54,738 nucleotides of DNA, taken from assembly GCA_020350825.1 (NCBI GenBank), contig CP070724.1, positions 853,765 to 908,502 on the forward strand. The letters are read 5' to 3'. Below the pieces are notes generated by a model. The model ran no database searches. It saw nothing but the letters and a program-made list of their open reading frames with translations, and was not told the DNA's origin. The translations under genes and the position numbers were made by a program. The stretch is from Thermoplasmatales archaeon (GTDB taxonomy: Archaea; Thermoplasmatota; E2; DHVEG-1). Shown here in pieces: positions 8,896 to 16,579 of this stretch; position 1 is the stretch's first letter, and the number at the start of each line of letters is the position of its first letter.

Positions 8896-10056
8896 ATGAA
8901 GATCCATAAAAAATTAAATAAAATTATAGGGGCTTATATAACAATACTTTTAGTGATCTCGTCAATCACTACAATTGCAATGGGGACATTGGACGAAATA
9001 GATACGTTAAATAAATTACCTTATTCTGAAAATATAGACGGAGCGCCATATAGAGGTCATTTACGTATTTACATAGTTGAAATTATATCGAGATGGAATG
9101 ACTATTCTGGAGAACCATATCATTTTGGATTCATGGATTTTGCATATGATGATTCGTTATCAATTGATTATCTCGATACCTTCACAGATTCAATTACATG
9201 GAGTGGTGATGTGGAGGAAGATAACATAATGGTTATGGCTGCAACTTTTAACCCGGTGGCTCATCAAGGATTTTCAAATCCGCCAGCAGGTAAACCATTC
9301 GAGGCTCACTATGTTGATGCAGCAGCAGGAGCCACGCCAGGAAACACTGGTTTTAACACTGTCACGGAAAATTTTACGCATACTGTATTTATTGAAGAAG
9401 GTACTGCAACATGGTGTTCTAATTGTCCAAATATGGCTGAGGCTTTGTACAGTATTTATGAATCAGAAGATTATCCTTTCTACTATATAGCACTAGTTGA
9501 TAATAAAAGTGCAATTGCAGCAAATAGATTGCGAAAGGATTATAATCTGTATGGATTTCCAACAGCGTATTTTGATGGAGGCAAGGAGGTACTTTTAGGA
9601 GGAATTTCTAGCGAAGCCCCATACAGAACAAGGATAGAATCGTGTGGAGTTGGAGATGTTCATGAGCTTAATCTCACTCTATCAGTCGAATGGCTAAGAG
9701 ATGGAGAGATACAGATTGATATTAGCATCACAAACTATGAAGAGATAACCTATCCTATCGTTCAAATCGGAGACATTAATGGAGGTATTTTGGGTGTAAA
9801 AACGGTTATCCGTAATATTGGAGGCGGGGATGCAACTGATGTAGAATGGAGCATAAATGTAGAAGGTGGAATTCTTGGATTAATAGACGTTTCAACAGAA
9901 GAAACCATTGAAATCCTTGTAATTAATGGTGAAGAGACAGTAAAAACAAAGGGCATAATATTTGGACTGGGGTTGGTTGATATTACAGTTACAGCAGATA
10001 CCGCGACAAAGATGGTGCAAGGTTTAATTCTTGGACCATTTATTATTATTTTGTAA
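8896..10056 (+). CDS. Secreted Omp28-like protein with permuted halves and C-terminal beta domain
   Basis: The 386-residue protein opens with a signal peptide (to about residue 29). Residues 52-120 (RGHLRIYIVEIISRW through EEDNIMVMAATFN) correspond to the second half of the Omp28-like domain in the other paralogues. Residues 160-285 (THTVFIEEGTATWCSNC, Cys174/Cys177, then LYGFPTAYFDGG) correspond to the first half. The order is therefore swapped, with the break inside the NNEGxTYNGH strand. Residues 288-386 are the recurrent C-terminal domain, here ending GPFIIIL. It is the only plus-strand gene in the first 26 kb. GGGGAT precedes the ATG. Confidence 0.85.
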   Translation: MKIHKKLNKIIGAYITILLVISSITTIAMGTLDEIDTLNKLPYSENIDGAPYRGHLRIYIVEIISRWNDYSGEPYHFGFMDFAYDDSLSIDYLDTFTDSITWSGDVEEDNIMVMAATFNPVAHQGFSNPPAGKPFEAHYVDAAAGATPGNTGFNTVTENFTHTVFIEEGTATWCSNCPNMAEALYSIYESEDYPFYYIALVDNKSAIAANRLRKDYNLYGFPTAYFDGGKEVLLGGISSEAPYRTRIESCGVGDVHELNLTLSVEWLRDGEIQIDISITNYEEITYPIVQIGDINGGILGVKTVIRNIGGGDATDVEWSINVEGGILGLIDVSTEETIEILVINGEETVKTKGIIFGLGLVDITVTADTATKMVQGLILGPFIIIL

Positions 10057-10166
10057 CTCAAATGGTCTTTTTATAATTGATATAAATATGAGCGCAATCA
10101 AAGAAAATTCCTAATCAATATAATAAGATCAAATAGGAGTATGTAAAAAATAAAAAAAGATGTTGA

Positions 10167-10865
10167 TTATGACGGTGTTAATGTTCCAATAATCCAGCCT
10201 CTAATTGGTAGTCCCCTTCCTACCCATCCACCCGTGAACGAAGTACGGGTATCATCAAAAACGCATCTTCCAATGATTATAATGTTCCTTCCTCCAGTAA
10301 ATGTTTTGATGAAGAAGTGATTATTTCTAAAGGCGCCTCGGAAACGTCCAGTTTTGTCACCTAATGATGCTGTACCACCAAATCCTATAAAACGATCTCG
10401 CAAACGATATGTTCCACTAAGGATCACCAATGGATTGGGATTACCTCTCCGCCCTATCTCTGCTTCAAACAAACCGTTTGTTGTAAAGAAAATTTTTTTG
10501 CTTTTTGGCATTGTCACTTCTAGAGTTGACCGCTCACTTTCTGCACCATGAGCGTCTTTTGCATATGCTTCGATTATGTATGTCCCTGATTTAGACCAGG
10601 TATGGGTTGTTGTTACACATACACCAGATGGATATGGACCAAGGCATATTTCTCCTGTATCGTCTCCCCAATCGATGCAGTAGAACATTTCATCTTCATC
10701 TGGATCTGAGGAGCATAATCCAAAAGTATATTCGATTCCGGCTTTTCCACTCGATGGACCTTCTATATCTGGTGCAGTTGGCGGTTCATTTGCAATTGCT
10801 GTGGCTGATAATGTTGGTATCATTAGTGTTATAAAAACTAAAATTCCAATTATTTTCTTTTTCAT
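10167..10865 (-). CDS. Secreted PKD-domain protein with Arg/Gly-rich C-terminal domain
   Basis: A signal peptide (residues 1-25) leads to a PKD domain (about 28-120; DPDEDEMFYCIDWGDDTGE, GTYIIEAYAKDAHG). The last 110 residues are beta-rich and repetitive in Gly/Arg/Phe (SGTYRLRDRFIGFGG, GRFRGAFRNNHFF, FTGGWVGRGLPIRGW), a pattern seen in small membrane-proximal domains of archaeal secreted proteins, but I do not recognise the family. It has neither recurrent C-terminal tag. It shares the TAGAAGTTCTA promoter with the two large Omp28-like genes. AGGGGGTAAAA-type leader. Confidence 0.8.
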   Translation of the reverse strand: MKKKIIGILVFITLMIPTLSATAIANEPPTAPDIEGPSSGKAGIEYTFGLCSSDPDEDEMFYCIDWGDDTGEICLGPYPSGVCVTTTHTWSKSGTYIIEAYAKDAHGAESERSTLEVTMPKSKKIFFTTNGLFEAEIGRRGNPNPLVILSGTYRLRDRFIGFGGTASLGDKTGRFRGAFRNNHFFIKTFTGGRNIIIIGRCVFDDTRTSFTGGWVGRGLPIRGWIIGTLTPS

Positions 10866-10903
10866 TTTTATTTTACCCCCAAATATAATTACATGCCAAA
10901 ATA

Positions 10904-10933
10904 ACTATAGAACTTCTAGTATATAAATCTCAT
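10904..10933 (-). promoter_or_regulatory. Promoter with TAGAAGTTCTA dyad (copy 2)
   Basis: Same TATA box and TAGAA/TTCTA inverted repeat as at 7333 and 13109, followed by a GGGGGTAAAATAAAAATG leader. Confidence 0.55.
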
Positions 10934-11008
10934 CACAAAGAGTTAATTTTACATATATATCATTACAGTATTAACAATTGAAAAAAAGAAGGTGGAATTA
11001 AAATAATA

Positions 11009-11467
11009 CTATAGTCTTAATAGATATCTTAGGATCGGGAACGCATTTGGAAATCGCTCAAAAAATCTTAGGAATAATGTGTTGATTATATGATGAGTCA
11101 GAGGTATGCTGATTTCTAATGTTGCTATGTCACTTTCTGCATCATAGATGTCTTTTGCATATGCTTGAATTGTATAACCCCCTTGTTCGGGCCATGAATG
11201 ACTAAGTGTTACTTCTACTCCAGATTCATATGGGCCATAGGTATGAAAATCTCCAGAGCCGCAACAACCCCAACTGACGCAGTAGTATACATCGTCGCCA
11301 TCTGGATCTATTGTACTAAAGTTGAAATCATACTCTACTCCAGGTTTTCCACTTGATGGACCAGTTATATTTGGTGTTTCTGGGGGTTGATTTGCAATTC
11401 CTGTCGTTGAAAGAATTGGTATGATCAATAGCATGCATATACAGATACTTATTGCGCTTTTCTTCAT
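11009..11467 (-). CDS. Small secreted PKD-domain protein with amphipathic C-terminal tail
   Basis: The 152 residues comprise a signal peptide (1-25), one PKD domain (about 28-122; DPDGDDVYYCVSWGC, GGYTIQAYAKDIYD) and the tail LFLRFFERFPNAFPILRYLL. It is essentially a PKD domain joined to the tail found on the larger Omp28-like and C25 proteins, which makes it the shortest natural carrier of that tail here. Function unknown; it could be an adhesive or scaffold module. GGGGAAATAAA precedes the ATG. Confidence 0.82.
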   Translation of the reverse strand: MKKSAISICICMLLIIPILSTTGIANQPPETPNITGPSSGKPGVEYDFNFSTIDPDGDDVYYCVSWGCCGSGDFHTYGPYESGVEVTLSHSWPEQGGYTIQAYAKDIYDAESDIATLEISIPLTHHIINTLFLRFFERFPNAFPILRYLLRL

Positions 11468-11579
11468 ATTTTATTTCCCCTTTCATATTTTTTATATAAT
11501 ATTAACAACCTTTAAAATAAAAATGTTTTGGTATGTGACTTTTAAAAAGAAAGAAGAGAAAGATTGTTTTAGTCTAGTA

Positions 11580-13070
11580 CTATACCCCAAGTATATGCCT
11601 TAGAATTGGGAACATATGTGGATGATTTTCTAGGAATCTTAGGAATAACAGGTTTATGCTGAATGGTTTATTTCTGGGAGTTGTAAGAGAGACATCTATT
11701 GTACAGGAATCTGTAGGATCCTCTGAATTGATTATCTTTACTTTTCCAGTGAAGGTTTGTTCTCCTTCATCTGGTGCGACAACTTCTACATCTACGGTAA
11801 ATGGTCCATAATCTGGTGTCAAGTCATCTCCTGATTCTGGAGTAAACGTCCATGTACCCCATTCAGGATGACTTTGTATCTCCCAATCTAAGAATGTAGG
11901 CGGATCACCGATGTTCTCAACAGTAAAACTTCCTGTCACAACCCCTCCAGGAGATATATCAGTCCAACTTAATGTACCATCGCAATCCAGGTTAGGTTCA
12001 GGTTCTCTAGTTGTGAAATGCCATACTGGACCAGGGGTTGAGGCAGCGTGATTATCCTCTGAAATGATCTGCCAATAATATGTTGTACTAAATTCAAGTG
12101 GTCCTGGATCATAGCTTGTTCCAGTCTGATCATCTGACACCAAAACATCAGGTGTAGAATCGTTTGCCTCGAAATATACATCATATGTTACACTATCAAA
12201 CCAATCGGGATCTCCCCCGTACCATGCAATATCTGTTCCAACATTAATATTGTTCGCACCGTTAGGTGGAAAACGAATAGTTGGGGTATATGGTGGACGA
12301 TTATTTCCCACTCGGACACTTGTTGTCTCATCAACATAATCATTTGACTGAGAAAAAACCGATGCTACGACCAGGATATTATCTTCTTCTATATCACCAA
12401 AACCAAGAGGTGTTCCATCCCAAGTTATTGTATCAGACCATGTTCCGCTAGATGCTACATTTATATCTTGATTAAAAACCAAATCTAATAAGGCATTTGG
12501 AAATGGTTTTCCGGCATTATTTAACCATCGGGAGGTAATTTCTAAGATATATGCGTGTATATGACCATTGTAGGTGCTGCCTTCATTGTTGGTAACATCA
12601 ACATCGATCTTTATTTGAGCACTCCCCAGCCAAGTAACAACTAGATCTAAATCAACATCAGCTACAGACCTAGCAGCACAGGCATTATATGCGCTTTGAA
12701 GGTTAGTTACACTAGATTGACCGCCAAGAACAGATCTATATCCTCCATCCCAAAAAGAGTTTGGATAGCCACCCATGCCCAGTTCAATTAATCTAGCCAC
12801 AGTAGCTGGAGTATGACCATTAGCTGGATTGTAATGAGAACATGTTAAAGATACAAGCTCCCAGTCACCAACCACTTGTTTAAGATATTGTTCATGGGAT
12901 GGACAATAAGGACATGTTGTTGCAGTTCCTAACTCTGCTAGAACCGTATGGGCTCTCCCCATAGTCATTTCTTCTGGTGGTTCGTTTGACGTTTTTGAAG
13001 AGGATATAGCTCCTGCAATTGTAGAAAATACCAGCATACAAACAAAGACGAAAATTAATTTCTTTTTCAT
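11580..13070 (-). CDS. Secreted Omp28-like thioredoxin-fold protein with FN3-like, beta-sandwich and amphipathic tail
   Basis: Signal peptide 1-22; Omp28-like region about 38-255 with Cys53-x-x-Cys56; one FN3-like module (about 257-352; YDVYFEANDSTPD, TYYWQIISEDNHA); a beta-sandwich of the type that follows Ig-like repeats in surface proteins (about 358-464; LSWTDISPGGVVTGSF, ENIGDPPTFLDWEI); and the tail LRFLENHPHMFPILRHILG. The N-terminal 250 residues and about 80 nt of upstream DNA are near copies of the gene at 5261-7294, while the rest differs, so one of them arose by duplication with exchange of the C-terminal half. Confidence 0.88.
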   Translation of the reverse strand: MKKKLIFVFVCMLVFSTIAGAISSSKTSNEPPEEMTMGRAHTVLAELGTATTCPYCPSHEQYLKQVVGDWELVSLTCSHYNPANGHTPATVARLIELGMGGYPNSFWDGGYRSVLGGQSSVTNLQSAYNACAARSVADVDLDLVVTWLGSAQIKIDVDVTNNEGSTYNGHIHAYILEITSRWLNNAGKPFPNALLDLVFNQDINVASSGTWSDTITWDGTPLGFGDIEEDNILVVASVFSQSNDYVDETTSVRVGNNRPPYTPTIRFPPNGANNINVGTDIAWYGGDPDWFDSVTYDVYFEANDSTPDVLVSDDQTGTSYDPGPLEFSTTYYWQIISEDNHAASTPGPVWHFTTREPEPNLDCDGTLSWTDISPGGVVTGSFTVENIGDPPTFLDWEIQSHPEWGTWTFTPESGDDLTPDYGPFTVDVEVVAPDEGEQTFTGKVKIINSEDPTDSCTIDVSLTTPRNKPFSINLLFLRFLENHPHMFPILRHILGV

Positions 13071-13108
13071 TTTTATTTTACCCCCTTATATATTTACTCA
13101 TCAAAATT

Positions 13109-13138
13109 ACTATAGAACTTCTAGTATATAAATCTCAT
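13109..13138 (-). promoter_or_regulatory. Promoter with TAGAAGTTCTA dyad (copy 3)
   Basis: Same arrangement as at 7333 and 10904: GATTTATATAC TATA box with the TAGAA/TTCTA repeat on its downstream side. Confidence 0.55.
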
Positions 13139-13159
13139 TACAAAAAAATTGGAAAAATT

Positions 13160-13181
13160 GTACTGATTCTATTTTCACATT
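13160..13181 (-). repeat. Intergenic 3'-end motif copy
   Basis: Plus-strand GTACTGATTCTATTTTCACA, about 65-85 nt past the stop of the PKD gene at 13247. Confidence 0.5.
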
Positions 13182-13246
13182 ACAAAATTAATCCGTGGAA
13201 TTAAAAAAAGAAAAAAGAGGGAAAAACTCCCTATTTATGGTTTGTA

Positions 13247-14536
13247 TTAAATGCCTCCACTTGGGCTTACTGTTATAAAGATCAAGAACACAAACCCATC
13301 TTGTTCTATTGTATCTGAGCTTTCTGGTATATCTGCTGTAGCTGTTATTACTGTTGGTCCGAACCCTATTATTAATTTTGAAGTCACAGTTTCACTACCG
13401 TCTTCAGGGATAGTCAAAGGCCCACCTTCGGTTTCTTTACCAATAAATGCCCCGCCTTCTAGTTTAATACTCCACTGTACACCTGTTGCTTCTTTGGACC
13501 CTATGTTTTCGATTTCTGTACTTACTTTGAATAATCCACCTTTTATAGGCTTTATATCTAGTATTGGTACTCCTTCAATGGTTGCTGTGGTCTCGTCCGA
13601 AGCAGTGCTTTGATCTGAGTCTGTAACAGTAAGATTAACAGTGTAGACACCAGGTTCACTATAAGTGTAAACGGGGTCTTCGACGGTTGAAGTATCGCCA
13701 TTACCGAAATCCCAAAGAAACTCATAGGGGGGTGTTCCACCAGCTGCAGTGCCATCAAACTGTATTTCTTCATCTACTAAGGCTTCATATGGTCCGTTGG
13801 CATCACACGAAAGCGGTTCTGGTCTGTCAAGAAGGAAGTCATCCCAATAAACTGATGTTGAGGGACTTGTATCTGCATAAAGATCGATACAGGCAAGGTT
13901 TTTCGCACCACCACCTGAAGCTCCATCAACCCAACTTTTCGAAAGTAGCTCTTCACCATCGTAGTAAACTGTTTGTATGTCTGCTTCAAAATCTACCTCC
14001 CAACGTAGCTGAACCCAATCGTCTGTTATAAGCGGTAACGAATCGCCTGGATTGTCCAAATCCCATATAAGACCACTTGTGGCACTAACGGCTAACTGGA
14101 GTGACCAGGAGTATGGGCCACCATGATTATAAGTGTTTAGCAGAATGAAATCCGATTGACCCTGCATATCACTGGGGACATAAAGATATGTGGTGATTAT
14201 CCATTCACCTGAGTTTATGTCAGTGAATTGTTGAACGATATCTGCTGATAACCCGCCGAACCAGGCGATTTCGCATGAGTTTGGGATGCTTCGTGCTTGA
14301 TCGTCAACGACATAGGCGGTTGTGGCTGGGTTATCATCCCAGGCTTCCCATCCGCCTTGGCCATGCAATGCACTCCCCGTAGCGTAGGAATCGAAATTAT
14401 CGGACCAGGCACGACCGGATGAAGTTGAGTTGGGTGTCAGATTAGAAGCCTTTTCAATATTCATGGCACCTGTTACTGAAAAAACAGTAACGAACAACAG
14501 CATACTTACAACAATGCTTACAATTTTCTTGTTCAT
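13247..14536 (-). CDS. Secreted concanavalin/LamG-like protein with PKD and C-terminal PGGG-type domain
   Basis: A signal peptide (1-24) is followed by a beta-sandwich of about 200 residues (DNFDSYATGSALHGQGGW, then WVQLRWEVDFEADIQTVYYDG) typical of concanavalin/LamG-like carbohydrate or protein binding domains. A PKD domain (about 240-322; YEFLWDFGNGDTSTVEDP, PGVYTVNLTVTDSD) and the recurrent C-terminal domain (IKPIKGGLFKVSTEIENIG, ending SPSGGI) follow. No catalytic motif is visible, so a binding or adhesion role is more likely than an enzyme. TACGGGAGGAAAAAAATG gives a strong Shine-Dalgarno. Confidence 0.85.
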   Translation of the reverse strand: MNKKIVSIVVSMLLFVTVFSVTGAMNIEKASNLTPNSTSSGRAWSDNFDSYATGSALHGQGGWEAWDDNPATTAYVVDDQARSIPNSCEIAWFGGLSADIVQQFTDINSGEWIITTYLYVPSDMQGQSDFILLNTYNHGGPYSWSLQLAVSATSGLIWDLDNPGDSLPLITDDWVQLRWEVDFEADIQTVYYDGEELLSKSWVDGASGGGAKNLACIDLYADTSPSTSVYWDDFLLDRPEPLSCDANGPYEALVDEEIQFDGTAAGGTPPYEFLWDFGNGDTSTVEDPVYTYSEPGVYTVNLTVTDSDQSTASDETTATIEGVPILDIKPIKGGLFKVSTEIENIGSKEATGVQWSIKLEGGAFIGKETEGGPLTIPEDGSETVTSKLIIGFGPTVITATADIPESSDTIEQDGFVFLIFITVSPSGGI

Positions 14537-14636
14537 TTTTTTCCTCCCGTAATTGCTATACTATAGCACGATTAATACATCTAATTAATCTTATATAAAT
14601 ATTTTGATAAAGCAAAGTGACATTTGTTATGTTACC

Positions 14637-14658
14637 ATTTTGATTTAATTTCCACGTT
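14637..14658 (-). repeat. Intergenic 3'-end motif copy
   Basis: Plus-strand TTTGATTTAATTTCCACGTT, 50-70 nt past the stop of the M28 gene at 14709. Confidence 0.45.
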
Positions 14659-14708
14659 ACTTTAGGTAATTAAAAGGAAAAAAGAAGGGATTTCTGATTG
14701 TAGTCGAA

Positions 14709-16409
14709 TTAAATGCCGCCACTAGGATTGAGCTTTATAAAGAATAATAGCATCAACCCACTTTGTTCTCTAGTATCTGATCCCTCTACTATCTCAGCTG
14801 TAACCGTTACCTTTGTTTTTCCGAATCCTAATATTAAACCTGAATTTATAGTTTCGCTTCCGTCTGGAGGTATACTAGGTATCTCACCGTTACTTTCTTT
14901 GCCTACTAGTATTGTACCGCCATCTAAAGTGATGCTCCATTGTACATTTGTTGCTTCAACTTCACCATTGTTGTTAATTTTTGTATTCACTTTGAACAAG
15001 CCGCCAGAGATAACGCCTATATGCATAATTGGTGCTTGAAGAATGTGGATAGATAATGGATCTGACCAATCACTTTCCTTGTCATTTATATCTTTTGCTT
15101 TTACTCTTATATCGTATTCTCCTGGAACAGTCCAAACATGAGACGCTTCTCCAGTAGCACCTGAGTCATAAGGTCCAACCCAGTTGCTTGATGTGTTATC
15201 TCCCCAGTCAAACTTATAATAAATTTGTTCTCCTTCAGGATCAGTGGTAACTCCAGAGAATGTAAGTTCTTTATTCATCACTCCTTCTGTTGGTCCATTA
15301 GGTTGACCAGGTGTATCTGGTGGATAGTTCAAAATTTGCGCTTCTGCAAGTTCTCCCAAGGTCGCTATCATAAGCCTTGAACAACGAGTGTCATAATCAA
15401 GATCCATATTTGCAATAATGTCCAGTGATGAATGATAATAATCATTGAATTTATACTCATGGTAAAAAATTGCGTGATAATTAAAATCCCAGAAACTAGC
15501 ATGATCACTACCCGATGATGATCCACTTGGAACTACTGTTAATTCAAAATATTCTTTATAGTTTTGACTAACATCATTAGTGAAATCAGTAATCCATGAA
15601 GAAGCAGAGTTTTCATAGATTTTAATCATACTAGCTTCTGTTGGATTTGTTGCATAACCGATCATATCACCATTTAATACTGCTACAATATTGTCACCAT
15701 TTCCATAAGCCTCCTCTGCATATCTATAACTTCCGCGTAAGCCCTGTTCTTCACCGTCAAATGCAACAAAACGAATTGTATGATTGAATTCATATTGGCT
15801 CAAAACATATGCCGCTGCAAGAACTGCAGCAGTTCCAGAGCCATCATCATCTGCACCAGGACTTCCTGAAACAGAATCATAATGTGCACAAATAATGTAT
15901 ATCTCATCGCTACTTCCATCTATACCAGGCAGAGTACCTTCGATATTATTACCTGACTCCCCATAATAAGACCAGTCATCATATCGAGCTTCGAGTCCAT
16001 AACTAACAAATTCATTGTAAATATACTCTCCTGCTAGTTGACATGCAGTTGTTCCCGTTCTTCTTGGTCCAAAGTCAACAATATCCTCCAAGTAACCTAA
16101 CACGAGTGCTTCATCTATATTTTCCAGAATTTCAATAATTGTTTCATCATCGGATAATATGGTTCTATCAGGGGGATTGGAGGTTCTTTGAATATTTCCC
16201 GATTCCTTAATAACAAAATCCTCTGGCATTTCCCCTGGATCTGGTGGAAGTCTACCATCATTTAGATGTTTAACCTTTGATCTATAACTCTGATTTGGAT
16301 CTTGATAGGTTAATAATTGATTATTAGGTTCCCCTGGTAATCCCAAAACAGGTATTGCGTAGCCAATTAATAGCATGCAAATAAAAATTCCAATTATTTT
16401 TTTGTTCAT
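14709..16409 (-). CDS. Secreted M28 family aminopeptidase with PKD and C-terminal PGGG-type domain
   Basis: This is a paralogue of the gene at 1733. Numbering is from the upstream ATG at 16412. Signal peptide 1-25; a 60-residue linker; M28 domain about 95-360 with His177/Asp179 (AHYDS), GADDDGSG (188-190), Glu221-Glu222 (DGEEQ), Asp249 (NGDMIG) and His327 (YYHSS); PKD about 365-456; recurrent C-terminal domain from IMHIGVISGGLFKVNT to NPSGGI. All catalytic and zinc residues are present. GGGGAT sits 6 nt from ATG 16409 and 3 nt from ATG 16412; the former spacing is more usual. It carries the shared TATACCAAACATTTAAAT promoter. Confidence 0.92.
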   Translation of the reverse strand: MNKKIIGIFICMLLIGYAIPVLGLPGEPNNQLLTYQDPNQSYRSKVKHLNDGRLPPDPGEMPEDFVIKESGNIQRTSNPPDRTILSDDETIIEILENIDEALVLGYLEDIVDFGPRRTGTTACQLAGEYIYNEFVSYGLEARYDDWSYYGESGNNIEGTLPGIDGSSDEIYIICAHYDSVSGSPGADDDGSGTAAVLAAAYVLSQYEFNHTIRFVAFDGEEQGLRGSYRYAEEAYGNGDNIVAVLNGDMIGYATNPTEASMIKIYENSASSWITDFTNDVSQNYKEYFELTVVPSGSSSGSDHASFWDFNYHAIFYHEYKFNDYYHSSLDIIANMDLDYDTRCSRLMIATLGELAEAQILNYPPDTPGQPNGPTEGVMNKELTFSGVTTDPEGEQIYYKFDWGDNTSSNWVGPYDSGATGEASHVWTVPGEYDIRVKAKDINDKESDWSDPLSIHILQAPIMHIGVISGGLFKVNTKINNNGEVEATNVQWSITLDGGTILVGKESNGEIPSIPPDGSETINSGLILGFGKTKVTVTAEIVEGSDTREQSGLMLLFFIKLNPSGGI

Positions 16410-16456
16410 CATTTTATCCCCATTGTTTTACCTATAATTAGTAATCTACTCGTATA

Positions 16457-16482
16457 ATTTAAATGTTTGGTATAAAATAAAA
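16457..16482 (-). promoter_or_regulatory. Shared secreted-peptidase promoter (TATACCAAACATTTAAAT type)
   Basis: Exact minus-strand TATACCAAACATTTAAAT, 45 nt upstream of the M28 gene. Confidence 0.6.
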
Positions 16483-16504
16483 ACATCTGGAACAAAAGGT
16501 TGGC

Positions 16505-16526
16505 AGATTGATTTCATCCCCAACAA
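16505..16526 (-). repeat. Intergenic 3'-end motif copy
   Basis: Plus-strand GATTGATTTCATCCCCAACA, 55-75 nt past the stop of the C13 gene. Confidence 0.45.
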
Positions 16527-16579
16527 ATACTCTATAAAAATAAAAAGAGGTGAATATCTCCGCTTTGTTTAGTATTGTT

